64,000 nucleotides of DNA, taken from Nitratidesulfovibrio sp. (GTDB taxonomy: Bacteria > Desulfobacterota > Desulfovibrionia > Desulfovibrionales > Desulfovibrionaceae). The stretch lies in NCBI RefSeq assembly GCF_040373385.1, contig NZ_JBDXXH010000005.1, positions 124,001-188,000 on the forward strand, read 5' to 3'. Every line of letters begins with the position of its first letter. Within the stretch, counting starts at the first letter, position 1. Shown piece after piece: positions 10,485-18,636 of the stretch. The notes beneath the pieces are model-generated. The model had not been told where the DNA came from and did not search any database. It worked only from the letters and a program-made list of their open reading frames with translations. The translations under genes were made by a program, and so were the position numbers.

Positions 10485-11429
10485 TCGAAGATGCGCCCCG
10501 CTGTTGAATGTTTTTATGAAATCACCAATTATATCAACCACTTCGTTGCGTTTCTCCCCCAACAGCAGAATGTTCCTGTTTTGCGGATAGCCCCAGCGGG
10601 CCATGGCCGCGAATGAGAAACCTGGTTGCTTGCATTCTTCTATTGGTGCCTTATGCGCCGCATCCCACAGTACCATTGCAGGCTTCTCGAATGCCGTTGC
10701 GACATGAGCTAATCCGCTATCGAAGCCGATGAAGGCATCGGCTGCCCAGATCAATGCGAATGCTTCTCGGATGGATGTTTCGATGAAACATGTCTGCAAC
10801 TCCTTGAAGCGATAATCCTTTCGTCCAAGTTGAATGAATGTCACGCGTCGGTGGTAGCGGCGTACCAAGGTCCGCCACCGCCTTAAATGCCAGGGGGTTC
10901 CTTCAGGACTTGAAGTCACCCCTGAAGGATGAAGGCAGATCACTGGGCGCAGGAACCCAGACAGCGCTTTGATCGCCCATGCCATCTCTGCAGAGGAAAG
11001 GAAGAGCGACGGGCGGAGGCATGATGGCGGTACACCATAGTGGAAGCCCATGTTCTGGAGCACATGGCCGTATTGGAAGTGGTTGTCCTTTTCGATGATG
11101 ATTTCCGCCATGGCCTCTGGCCCGGGGTCAATCATGGTACGAACGAACGGGTTGTTTTCCCAGACAGGGTTGTCGCCATCGCGCGAGTGCGCCCCGTAAT
11201 GCAGGTTCATTGGTGCTGTCAGAAGGGATATCGGTCTCCCCAAGGCGCGGGATACGTCCTCTACTAATCGAGAAAAGCAGACGATGTCGCCGAGCCCGGG
11301 TCCGTTCGGCACCGCCAGATCTGCATTGTGGGCAGCACAGTGGCGTCTGGCTGCTGCGAAGGGCGGGGCCTCAAAGATGCGGCGGGAAAACGTTACGGCT
11401 CTGTATTCTTGGGGGACTATGTCGTGCAT
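10470..11429 (-). CDS. Glycosyltransferase family 9 (heptosyltransferase-like) protein
   Basis: A 319-residue GT-B-type transferase. The N-terminal half has a GLGDIVCFSRLVEDV acceptor-side motif (about 45-58), as in ADP-heptose transferases. The C-terminal half has ICLHPSG near 165 and the nucleotide-sugar region ALIWAADAFIGFDSGLAHV near 227-245, followed by an AxxKPAMVLW strand. The expected role is adding a sugar to a surface polysaccharide or protein; donor and acceptor are unknown. The ATG at 11429 is 12 nt downstream of the recombinase stop, with the right copy of the inverted site in between and no clear SD, suggesting translational coupling. It is convergent with the nuclease/STAND gene. 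No other glycan genes are nearby, which is unusual for the family. Confidence 0.7.
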   Translation of the reverse strand: MHDIVPQEYRAVTFSRRIFEAPPFAAARRHCAAHNADLAVPNGPGLGDIVCFSRLVEDVSRALGRPISLLTAPMNLHYGAHSRDGDNPVWENNPFVRTMIDPGPEAMAEIIIEKDNHFQYGHVLQNMGFHYGVPPSCLRPSLFLSSAEMAWAIKALSGFLRPVICLHPSGVTSSPEGTPWHLRRWRTLVRRYHRRVTFIQLGRKDYRFKELQTCFIETSIREAFALIWAADAFIGFDSGLAHVATAFEKPAMVLWDAAHKAPIEECKQPGFSFAAMARWGYPQNRNILLLGEKRNEVVDIIGDFIKTFNSGAHLRLFDG

Positions 11430-11457
11430 GATAATTCTTAGTTATCGATAGTCCCCC
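11411..11457. repeat. Right copy of the inverted site inside a longer palindrome
   Basis: The minus strand carries GATAACTAAGAATTAT at 11446-11431, inverted relative to the left copy. Outside it, 10-bp arms GGGGGACTAT (11411-11420) and ATAGTCCCCC (11448-11457) are perfect complements. These outer arms are absent at the left copy. The site includes the recombinase stop codon and the upstream region of the glycosyltransferase start. Confidence 0.75.
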
Positions 11458-12386
11458 TTCAAATTCAACGCCTGCCGGGGATGCCCCTTGCCTAGGGCTT
11501 CGCGTTGGGCGGACACGCTTACGTGGGTGTATATTTCCGTGACGGCCAGTGAACTATGGCCGAGCAGCGTCTGGATGTTGCGAATATCCACGCCGTTTTC
11601 CAGCAGCAGGGTGGCAATGGTGTGCCGGAACATGTGCGGTGTGGCGTTCTCTGGAATGCGTGACAGCCGCTGATATTTCCTGATGATGAGCCGGACGGAC
11701 TGGTCGGAAAGTGGGCGTTTGTTCCTGTTGAGGAAAAATGCATCGCCGTGACGCAGGAATTCGGCGCAGCTTGTGCGGTAATCTCCCAGCGCGCGTAGTG
11801 TGGCCTCTTCGCACAGGGGGATGACGCGTTCCCGCTTGCCTTTGCCCATGACCAAAATGCGCTGCTGTTCAAGGTCGACATCGGTGGTTTTCAGCCGACA
11901 GAGTTCGGAAACACGCACGCCTGTAGAAAACAGCGTTTCCAGTACGGCAATATCCCGCGTGACCGCCAGATGAGTTTCGGATTGCGGCGGTAGCCCGCGC
12001 CGAGCCTCATAGGCGCTTGCAAGCAGCCGTTCTACGGATGTCACGGGCAGGGTGCGGGGAAGGCTTTTGGCCCGTTCCATGCGCAAACGCAGTTTCCGGA
12101 ACGGAGACGTTTCGACGTATTCTTCCTGTTCCAGAAAAGCGAAAAATGATTTCAACGTGGCAATCTTGCGTTTAATGCTGCGTGGCTTGTAGCGTGTGTC
12201 GAGCCAGTTCAGATGTGTGCGGATATGATGTTTGTCGATATCCGCAACGCAGAGCTCTTCGGTATCGGCAGCAATTGCCAGAAACTGGCGGAGATCGATT
12301 TGATAGGCGTTGGTGCTCAGGTTCGAGAGGCCGCGCTCTATGCGGCAGTGCTGTAAAAACAGATGAATGGCTGCGGACAAGTGCAT
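11442..12386 (-). CDS. XerC/XerD-type tyrosine recombinase
   Basis: A 314-residue site-specific recombinase with the N-terminal SAM-like core-binding domain (about 1-90) and a complete catalytic domain: Arg158 (TGVRVSELC), Lys182 (MGKGKRERVIPL), His251 and Arg254 (PHMFRH), His277 (LLGHSS) and the nucleophile Tyr286 (EIYTHVS). Start 12386 is chosen because AGGAG lies 8 nt upstream; an upstream extension has no family similarity. The stop TAA lies inside the right inverted site, and a glycosyltransferase-like gene begins 12 nt later on the same strand. That the enzyme acts on the paired sites is inference. It is probably not the chromosomal XerC/D, since the gene sits in an accessory block. Confidence 0.85.
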   Translation of the reverse strand: MHLSAAIHLFLQHCRIERGLSNLSTNAYQIDLRQFLAIAADTEELCVADIDKHHIRTHLNWLDTRYKPRSIKRKIATLKSFFAFLEQEEYVETSPFRKLRLRMERAKSLPRTLPVTSVERLLASAYEARRGLPPQSETHLAVTRDIAVLETLFSTGVRVSELCRLKTTDVDLEQQRILVMGKGKRERVIPLCEEATLRALGDYRTSCAEFLRHGDAFFLNRNKRPLSDQSVRLIIRKYQRLSRIPENATPHMFRHTIATLLLENGVDIRNIQTLLGHSSLAVTEIYTHVSVSAQREALGKGHPRQALNLKGDYR

Positions 12387-12623
12387 GAGGCCTCTCCTGT
12401 TGTGATGTATCGAAGAGGGGGTTTTGGCTGAAAAAATGCAAATGTCACATGCTTGCGGCTGTCTACAGGTGGTCCGATATCCGGCTGTGATGTTTTTCAG
12501 TTCGCACATGCGTGTATTCGCGGGTGTTCTTGCGCAAGCACAAAGCATCAATTGTGTGAGTGAGATGTCATCTTGCGGGACAAAGTGAAATTGATTTCGA
12601 TTGCGTCAGCGCCATAACGTGAA
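12387..12623. other. Intergenic region upstream of the recombinase
   Basis: AT-richer than the backbone and without a convincing gene. It holds a CTTGCGCAAG palindrome at 12529-12538 and a T-rich stretch; any recombinase promoter must be here but I could not fix hexamers. Confidence 0.4.
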
Positions 12624-12655
12624 GGCCCGACAACATCTAAAGATGGTGCCGGGCC
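12624..12655 (-). terminator. Terminator-like hairpin of the EamA exporter gene
   Basis: Arms at 12624-12638 and 12641-12655 match at 13 of 15 positions. It lies 83 nt beyond the stop of the minus-strand exporter gene. Only a weak T-stretch follows. Confidence 0.55.
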
Positions 12656-12737
12656 ATTTGCGCGTGGAGAGAATGAATGACGTGAGACGGGATGCAGGGC
12701 AAGGGGTTGCGCCGGCACGTGTGCGAAGCTGAAAGTG

Positions 12738-13685
12738 CTACCGTCCCGTACCCGGCTGTAGCGCGGTGTCGTCCGACGCGCCCTTTTCGGGCACGGTGGC
12801 GCCCCGGCCCTGCGAAAGCACCACGCCCACCAGCACCAGGGCGGATGCCGCGTACTGCTGCGGCGTCAACTGATCGCCCAGCAGCACCCGGCCCATGAGC
12901 AGGGTGATTACCGGAATCAGGTTGATGAACGCCGAGGCCTGCCCGGCGGGCAGGCGGCTGACGCCGAAGTTGTACAGCCCGTAGGCACCCAGCGAGATGC
13001 ACGTGCCCAGATAGACCACGGACAGCGTGGGCAGCAGCGGGAAGGCGTCCGGCAGTTGCGTGGTGGGCAGGAACAATAGCGGCAGAAAGAACGCGCTGCC
13101 CGCCAGCGACTGCACGGCGGTGATGAACAGCGGGGGATAGGTGGCGGACAGCTTCTTGGCGTTGATGACGTAGCCCGTGGCGCTGACCATGGCGCAGAGT
13201 TCCAGCAGGTTGCCCAGCAGCGGGTTGGGCGCGTTGTCGGAACTTGCCCCGCCAAGGCTCAGCCAGATGACCCCGACGATGGCCAGCGCGAAGCCGAACC
13301 ACACCCGGCGGGCCAGTCGTTCGCCCAGTACGGTCCACGCGGCCACGGCCACGCACAGCGGCATCACCGAAACGATCATCCCCGCCTGAGAGGCCGATGT
13401 GTAGCGCAGGGCATGCGCCTCGAACACGAAGTACAGGCACGGTTCGCACAGGGCCATGGCGCCCAGGCGTTTCCAGTCGCCCTTGCGGTAGCGCACGTGG
13501 CGAAAGTTGCGCCACAGGGCCAGGAACACCGCCGATGAAATGCCCATGCGCCCGAATACCACCACCATGGGGTCGAACCCTTCCAGCGCAACCTTCATGG
13601 CGATGAACGAACTGCTCCACAGCAGCATGGCGAGCAGCAGTGCCAGTGTGGCGGAAGAGACGGGGGCGGTGCGTGGTGCGGTCAT
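12738..13685 (-). CDS. EamA/DMT-family exporter
   Basis: An inner-membrane protein of 315 residues with ten hydrophobic segments arranged as two EamA halves of about 145 residues, the drug/metabolite transporter layout. The first half starts with LLLAMLLWSSSFIAMKVAL (the typical W-S/G-SSF motif) and the second with a GNLLELCAMVSATGYVI segment. Family members export amino acids, sugars, nucleosides or drugs; the substrate cannot be told from sequence. The start at 13685 is the first Met before the hydrophobic segment. Transcribed alone. A second EamA gene lies at 17303 but is not closely similar. Confidence 0.88.
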   Translation of the reverse strand: MTAPRTAPVSSATLALLLAMLLWSSSFIAMKVALEGFDPMVVVFGRMGISSAVFLALWRNFRHVRYRKGDWKRLGAMALCEPCLYFVFEAHALRYTSASQAGMIVSVMPLCVAVAAWTVLGERLARRVWFGFALAIVGVIWLSLGGASSDNAPNPLLGNLLELCAMVSATGYVINAKKLSATYPPLFITAVQSLAGSAFFLPLLFLPTTQLPDAFPLLPTLSVVYLGTCISLGAYGLYNFGVSRLPAGQASAFINLIPVITLLMGRVLLGDQLTPQQYAASALVLVGVVLSQGRGATVPEKGASDDTALQPGTGR

Positions 13686-13969
13686 GGCGGTGGTTGGCGC
13701 AAGGGGTGCGTGGCGCGCGTCGCGCCGGAATGCCGGGCGGGCGTGTCGCCGGGGGCACGACCGGTGGGCTGGCCGGTGACGTGAATTGTGGATGGCCAGG
13801 GAACGACCGGTGGGCGCACACTATCCGCGCGGTGTTCATGTGTCCACTGGCACGGGCTGGAGCGGCGCTTCAGCGCTGCTCCCTGTTCTTGTGGGGGGGG
13901 CGGGCCATCCCGTTGTGGTCCGCCCGTAGCTGCGGACGTGCAGCGTCGGGGCGCGCGCCGCAACGGCAA

Positions 13970-13997
13970 CGCCCCGGCGGCAGGTGCCACCGGGGCG
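13970..13997 (-). terminator. Hairpin downstream of the MucR/Ros gene
   Basis: CGCCCCGG (13970-13977) pairs with CCGGGGCG (13990-13997), and an inner GGC/GCC extends the stem after one mismatch. It lies 80 nt past the minus-strand stop at 14077. No T-run. The rest of 13686-14076 holds no gene that I can support. Confidence 0.55.
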
Positions 13998-14076
13998 TCC
14001 GGAATCCTTCATGCGCGGCATGAATGGTGACGAGCGGGATGGAGGACGGGGGGCAGGGCGGATTGCCCGCCACAGC

Positions 14077-14478
14077 TTACACCGGCTTGCGGCGCTTCTC
14101 CCACAGCTTCATGTCCTTCATCTTCTTGCGGCGGTCGCGTTGCAGCGACTTGCAGACCAGGGGCATGTCCTTGCGGTAGCCGTACTTGTCCCGGTAGCTG
14201 TCGGGCGTGAGGTCGTGCGAGGCAAGGTGCTTGCGGGTAAGGATCTTGAAGGTCTTGCCACATTCCAGACAGGTGATGGACTTTTCCTTCAGTGCCTTCG
14301 AGGCGTCGGGCAGCGGCGCCTCGGGGGCGGCCTGCTCCTCGCAGGGTGCGCCATCGCTGATCTTGCGGATGGCCAGCGCGATCTTCTGCACCATGGAGCT
14401 GATCTCTTCCTCGTTCATGGTGCGGACGCTGGCCTGTGCCTTCACGATGTCGAGGGCCTGCTTGAGATATTCTTCCAT
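14077..14478 (-). CDS. MucR/Ros-family zinc-finger transcriptional regulator
   Basis: A 133-residue DNA-binding regulator. The C-terminal half holds the Ros/MucR C2H2-type zinc finger: Cys70 and Cys73 (ITCLECGKTFK) with His84 and His88 (TRKHLASH), followed by the family signature LTPDSYRDKYGYRKDMPLVC and a basic tail (about 115-133). The N-terminal 45 residues are helical, as in MucR oligomerisation regions. AAAGGAG precedes the start by 7 nt. In alphaproteobacteria relatives repress exopolysaccharide and virulence genes; here the targets are unknown. It is a single-gene unit with a hairpin downstream. Confidence 0.9.
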   Translation of the reverse strand: MEEYLKQALDIVKAQASVRTMNEEEISSMVQKIALAIRKISDGAPCEEQAAPEAPLPDASKALKEKSITCLECGKTFKILTRKHLASHDLTPDSYRDKYGYRKDMPLVCKSLQRDRRKKMKDMKLWEKRRKPV

Positions 14479-14731
14479 TTCGGTTCTCCTTTGCGGTGGC
14501 GGAGGTGCAACGTCATCGATGGGGCCACGCCGGCCGCCATCGTCGCACTCCGCATGCGGGAAGCGGTTCAGGCTGTTGCATGATCCACCGTTTTGTCGGT
14601 AAACACCATGCTCTGGCGCACTCCGCTACGCGCATGGGCACTGCATTATCACCACGCGATGCTCAATTCCATTATTTTTTTGCATGCAACGGAATACACC
14701 TTGGCTTGAGTGGCAGTAGGGGAAAACGCAA

Positions 14732-14762
14732 CGCCGCTCCCGGATGCGGCCAGGGAGCGGCG
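14732..14762 (-). terminator. Terminator of the VOC-family gene
   Basis: A 10-bp perfect stem (14732-14741 with 14753-14762); on the minus strand it is followed by TTGCGTTTTCC. It lies 115 nt after the VOC gene stop. The region 14479-14876 otherwise contains no supported gene. Confidence 0.65.
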
Positions 14763-14876
14763 AATGAGTTGCTGCACTCGCGGAATGGGCAGTGCACGCA
14801 TGCGGAAAGAACGGCTGAAGAAGGCCGGGGACATGCGACGCCGTGTCGGGGGGCCGTTGCGCACCCCCGCCTGGCG

Positions 14877-15491
14877 TCATGCCGGGTTGCGCTTCAGGGT
14901 GTCCCAGGCGTTGCGCTTGGCCCGCAGGAAGTCGTCGCCTTCACCGGGGTACACCCGACGATCGGCCAGTGGCGTGGGCGCGGCAACCGGCGGCCAGTGG
15001 CCGGGAACGGGTTCCGGCCCTTCCTGCGCGGCGGGCACGGGCTGGGTATCGGTCATGCGCGGGGCTGCCCGTACGTCCACGCCGGGCACCGGCGCGGAAA
15101 ATTCGATGGCCAGCCCGTTGGGGTCGAAACTGTACAGCGAATGGATGAAGCCGTGGTCCACCAGTTCGGAGCACCAGAATCCGGCGGCCTCCAGCCTGTC
15201 CTTGAGCTCCCACAGGTCGTCGTCCGCTGCCACGCCCACGGAGATGTGGTCGAACACCACGCCCCCGCGCACGGGCGCGCCGTGGTCCTTTTCCTCCACC
15301 GGGGTCACGCCGTCCCATTCGAAGAAGGCGATCATGTCCACGGACGACACCTCGAAGAAATACTGGCGGTAGCCTGGGTGGCCCAGCCCGGCCACGATGC
15401 GCATGCCGAGCAGGTCGCGCCAGAAGCGCACGGTGGACTCCATGTCGCCGGTGACCATGGCCAGATGGTTGAAGCCGGTGTAGCGGGGCAT
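14877..15491 (-). CDS. VOC-superfamily (glyoxalase/dioxygenase-fold) protein
   Basis: A 204-residue cytoplasmic protein. Residues 1-130 form paired beta-alpha-beta-beta-beta modules: GFNHLAMVTGDMESTVRFW at 6-24 with metal-ligand His9, and FDHISVGVAADD near 79-90 with a second His, then a Glu near 129 (GLAIEFSAP). This His/His/Glu pattern is the metal site of glyoxalase I and extradiol dioxygenases. The substrate is unknown. The C-terminal 70 residues are Pro/Ala-rich and not part of the fold. It lies 36 nt downstream of the peroxiredoxin gene on the same strand, so the two may be co-transcribed and linked to detoxification, but that is inference. Confidence 0.82.
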   Translation of the reverse strand: MPRYTGFNHLAMVTGDMESTVRFWRDLLGMRIVAGLGHPGYRQYFFEVSSVDMIAFFEWDGVTPVEEKDHGAPVRGGVVFDHISVGVAADDDLWELKDRLEAAGFWCSELVDHGFIHSLYSFDPNGLAIEFSAPVPGVDVRAAPRMTDTQPVPAAQEGPEPVPGHWPPVAAPTPLADRRVYPGEGDDFLRAKRNAWDTLKRNPA

Positions 15492-15527
15492 TGGGGCTCC
15501 TGGGGGCTTTGTTGATGCCGGGGAAGG

Positions 15528-16403
15528 CTAGGGCGCGGGCAGGGCGTCCAGCGCCCGCAGGATGATGTCCAGCGGGGGGCGCTTGTTCACGTCGGAAACA
15601 TGGATGTGCCGGATGATGCCCTGCCTGTCGATGATGACGAGGGCGCGTTCCGCCATGCCGTCGCCGCGCAGCACGCCGTAGGACGCGGCAACCGCGCCGT
15701 GCGGCCAGAAGTCGGACAACACCGGAAACCACACCCCGGTGGCCGTGCCGTCCGTACCGACCGTATCGACCGGGCCGTTCGGGGGGCCGCCAGTTCCGCC
15801 GGGCTGGGGTGCGGTTGTCCGTCCCTTGCCGGGCGGGGGCGAGGACTGGCCCGCGCCGTGCCCCTCGTCGTTTCCGCTGCCGGTTCCGGGAAGGCGTTCG
15901 CCCATTTCGCGGGTCCAGGCGTACAGCGAGGGCAGGTTGTCGGTGGTGATGCCCAGCAGTACCGCGCCGCGCCGCTCGAATTCGTCGCGGGCGATGTTGT
16001 AGCCCGGCCATTGACCGGAACAGATCGGGGTGAACGCGGCGGGCACGAACGAGATGACCACGGCGCGTTTGCCCCGAAAGTCGGACAGCCGGATTTTGCC
16101 GGTGCCGCCTTCCTGGGTGTACGCGCCGGGAAGGGCGGGCAGGACGAAGTCCGGGGCGGGGTCGCCCACGGCCACTTTGAGCACGCTGTCCATCGGCTTG
16201 CGGGGCCCTTCCGGGTAGATCAGGTCTTGCAGCCCGACGGCTTGCGACGGCACGGCGGCGGTCAGGCCCGCCAGAAGGGCCAGCGCCAGGATGGCCACCG
16301 CCAGCAGGCGGGCGGGCAGCCGGAGCGGAATGACGCGGCAGGGATGCGTCCGTCCGGCGCAAGCGGGCACCCTGACCGTGGAATGTGCGGTATTGCGCGG
16401 CAT
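15528..16403 (-). CDS. Exported AhpC/TSA-type peroxiredoxin with a low-complexity insert
   Basis: A thiol peroxidase of 291 residues. A signal peptide or anchor (hydrophobic 30-50, LPARLLAVAILALALLAGL) sends it to the envelope. The peroxidatic site is PAAFTPICSG with Cys128, matching the family PxxxTxxC motif. Residues 171-223 are an unusual Gly/Pro/Thr/Asp-rich insert within the thioredoxin fold, between the ERL helix and the GVWFPVLSD strand. AAAGG 9 nt before 16403 supports this start. The next upstream gene (16451) encodes a thioredoxin-like envelope protein that might reduce it. A resolving Cys is not obvious in the C-terminal part, suggesting a 1-Cys type. Confidence 0.85.
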   Translation of the reverse strand: MPRNTAHSTVRVPACAGRTHPCRVIPLRLPARLLAVAILALALLAGLTAAVPSQAVGLQDLIYPEGPRKPMDSVLKVAVGDPAPDFVLPALPGAYTQEGGTGKIRLSDFRGKRAVVISFVPAAFTPICSGQWPGYNIARDEFERRGAVLLGITTDNLPSLYAWTREMGERLPGTGSGNDEGHGAGQSSPPPGKGRTTAPQPGGTGGPPNGPVDTVGTDGTATGVWFPVLSDFWPHGAVAASYGVLRGDGMAERALVIIDRQGIIRHIHVSDVNKRPPLDIILRALDALPAP

Positions 16404-16450
16404 GTCGGCTACCTTTCAGGGGGCTTGGGGGTGCGGCCTGCCCGGCGGGT

Positions 16451-17137
16451 TCAGTTGTTCCGTCGGGCGATGGCGGAAAGTTCGTCCAGAAAGGCCTGCG
16501 GCGAGGCCATGCGGCCTGTGCGCGAGAACAGCGTGGTCGGTGCCGTGCGGTTCTTCAGCGAAACCAGGAAGAAGTGCGGCGTGCCGGGCTCGCCCACCTG
16601 TTCGTGCACGGTCAGGTCCGCGTCGGCAAACAGGGGGATGGTCACCCCGTAGCGTTCGCGGAACAGGTCCACTTCCGTGCGGGTGTTGCCCGCGCCCACC
16701 CCGATGACCGTGATGCGGTCCTTCAGGGGCGAGGCTGCCAGCAGTTCGGCAAGGCGGTTCATGTGCGGTGCCTCGCGCTGGCAGTGCGGGCAGTACATGC
16801 TGAAGATTTCGATGAGTACCAGCGGCGCCATGTCCGATGTCCTGGACAAGGCGGGGCGGATGTCCGAAAGCTTCCACGGCCCTTCGCCCGAAAGGCCCAG
16901 TGCGGTCAGTTGGGCGGGCGTGGCGGCGTTCTCCAGGGGGATGTCCGGAAAGGGGGCACTGGCCGCAACCGGCTCCGCCAGGGTGGGCGTGGCGCAGGCG
17001 GGCAGCAGAGCCAGCAGGACGGCCAGCAGCAGGGAACGCAACAGCGTCAGGGGTGCCGCCGTGGTGGGGTGCTGCGCGCGCAGGTCGGTCGGGTCGGTCT
17101 GGGAGGTCAGGGTGGTCGGGGCGGGGTGCGAGGGCAT
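16451..17137 (-). CDS. Thioredoxin-like (TlpA/ResA-type) lipoprotein
   Basis: A 228-residue envelope thiol-disulfide oxidoreductase. Residues 31-48 form a hydrophobic leader ending in LPAC, a lipobox with Cys48, so the mature protein is probably lipid-anchored. The redox site is Cys116-Pro-His-Cys119 (MYCPHCQREAP). CPHC is the DsbA-type dipeptide, though the surrounding IFSMYCPHC...HMNRL pattern is TlpA-like. A cis-Pro (GTPHFFLV) is near 195. GGAGG is 6 nt before the ATG. It lies 47 nt upstream of the peroxiredoxin gene and probably forms an operon with it and the VOC gene; it may supply electrons to the peroxiredoxin. Confidence 0.85.
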   Translation of the reverse strand: MPSHPAPTTLTSQTDPTDLRAQHPTTAAPLTLLRSLLLAVLLALLPACATPTLAEPVAASAPFPDIPLENAATPAQLTALGLSGEGPWKLSDIRPALSRTSDMAPLVLIEIFSMYCPHCQREAPHMNRLAELLAASPLKDRITVIGVGAGNTRTEVDLFRERYGVTIPLFADADLTVHEQVGEPGTPHFFLVSLKNRTAPTTLFSRTGRMASPQAFLDELSAIARRNN

Positions 17138-17302
17138 GGCGGCCTCCGGTGCTGGCGGTGCGGATTGTCCTCAAGCATACAGCAGGAATCCGGATTGCGC
17201 AAAGGCGTGATCCTTTGCATCCGGTTCCGTACCGGACGCAGCAGGCCGTCGCCATTGGCATTGTCTGTCCGGCGGTGCTAGTACACGCGACAGGAGGCGC
17301 CC

Positions 17303-18370
17303 ATGACCACTCCCCACGGCGGTACGCCCGACACTATGGCTGACGACATGGCTGGCGATGCTGCTGGCGTTTCGACGGCCCCCCCGACCGGTGTCCGGGG
17401 CGGCAGCAGGGCCGCCGGGCCTTTCGGTGACGGCACGCCCGCATCGCCTGCCCCCATCCCGCCTCCCGCTGCCAAGCCGCGCACCGACCAGCGCAAAGCC
17501 TATCTGTACGGCATCGCCACGGTGGCCATCTGGTCCACGGTGGCCACGGCCTTCAAGCTGGCCCTGCGCCAGTTGGACCCGTTGCAGTTGCTGCTGGTGT
17601 CCACGGCGGTGTCGCTGCTGGTGCTGGCCGCCATCCTGCTGGTGCGTCACGGATTCGGGGGACTGGTCCGCGAACTGGCGGGGGTGCCCCGGCGCGAACT
17701 GTTGCGGGCCGGGCTGTTGGGCGTGCTGAACCCCTTCGTCTACTACATCGTGCTGTTCAAGGCGTATGCGCTGCTGCCCGCGCAGGTGGCCCAGCCGGTA
17801 AACTACACCTGGGCCATCACCCTGACGCTGCTCTCCGTGCCGCTGCTGGGGCACCAGGTGACCCGGCGCGAACTGCTGGCCGTGGCCGTGAGCTATGCCG
17901 GGGTGGTGGTCATCGCCACGCGGGGCGACGTGGCCGCGCTGGCCGGGGGCAATGTGACCGGGGTGGCGCTGGCGCTGGTGAGCACGGTGATCTGGGCGTT
18001 GTACTGGATCGGCAACGCGCGCAGCCCGCTGGAGCCGGTGCTGGGATTGTTCTGCAATTTTGCCGTAGGGTTGCCGCTGGTGCTGGCGGCCACGTGCATT
18101 TTTTCCACGCTGCCGCTGCGGGCGGACCTGTTGCCCGGCCTTGCCGCCGCCGCGTACGTGGGCGCGTTCGAGATGGGCATTGCCTTCGTGTTCTGGCTGA
18201 AGGCCATGCGGCTGACGGAGTCGGCTGCGCGCATCGGCAACCTGATCTTCTTTTCGCCGTTTCTGTCGCTGGTGTTCATTGCGCTGCTGCTGGGCGAGCG
18301 GATACTGCCCACCACGCTGGCGGGGCTTGTGCTCATCGTTGCGGGCAACCTGCTGCAACGCCGGGGGTAG
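17303..18370 (+). CDS. EamA/DMT-family exporter with a long N-terminal tail
   Basis: A 355-residue inner-membrane transporter with ten hydrophobic segments from about residue 68 on, in two EamA halves (second beginning near GVALALVSTVIWALYWIG). Residues 1-62 are Pro/Gly/Ala-rich, hydrophilic and presumably cytoplasmic; most relatives lack such a tail. The pattern NPFVYYIVLFKAYALLPAQVAQ in the first half and ESAARIGNLIFFSPFLSL in the second is typical of amino-acid/metabolite exporters, but no substrate can be assigned. GGAGG lies 6 nt before the ATG. Divergent from the thioredoxin-like gene and transcribed alone. Confidence 0.87.
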   Translation: MTTPHGGTPDTMADDMAGDAAGVSTAPPTGVRGGSRAAGPFGDGTPASPAPIPPPAAKPRTDQRKAYLYGIATVAIWSTVATAFKLALRQLDPLQLLLVSTAVSLLVLAAILLVRHGFGGLVRELAGVPRRELLRAGLLGVLNPFVYYIVLFKAYALLPAQVAQPVNYTWAITLTLLSVPLLGHQVTRRELLAVAVSYAGVVVIATRGDVAALAGGNVTGVALALVSTVIWALYWIGNARSPLEPVLGLFCNFAVGLPLVLAATCIFSTLPLRADLLPGLAAAAYVGAFEMGIAFVFWLKAMRLTESAARIGNLIFFSPFLSLVFIALLLGERILPTTLAGLVLIVAGNLLQRRG

Positions 18371-18494
18371 GCACTGAGGGATTTGCGGGCTCAGTGTGAC
18401 ACGCGTGCCCCAGGGCTGAAGAGGAGGTTGCCTCGGTGAACGTCGCCGCGCATGGCCAGGAGTCCGGCAAGTGGCGTGATGTTCCGAGTGGCGA

Positions 18495-18620
18495 ATGACC
18501 GGGGTGCCGGTCGTGGTGCATTTTCATGACCGGCATGCCGGTCATTGGTTGCTTGCAGTGAGGGGGCTGTGCTATTTGCCCGTTATGGCGGTCATGAAAT
18601 GGTTTCATGCCTGCCATAAC
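18495..18620. promoter_or_regulatory. Three operator-like palindromes ahead of hipB
   Basis: 18526-18545 is a perfect 20-bp palindrome, ATGACCGGCATGCCGGTCAT. 18495-18514 is an imperfect copy of it. 18582-18599 and 18603-18620 form an 18-bp inverted repeat (16 matches) with a 3-nt centre that overlaps an alternative hipB ATG at 18607. Their placement suits autorepression by HipB or HipBA. Confidence 0.7.
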
Positions 18621-18636
18621 AGTCAGCGAGGTTTCC

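Noticed and set aside
7027..11457. attL/attR of an integrated element or an integron cassette array
   Set aside because: The two copies are inverted, not direct, and no attC-like structure or IntI-type insert was found.
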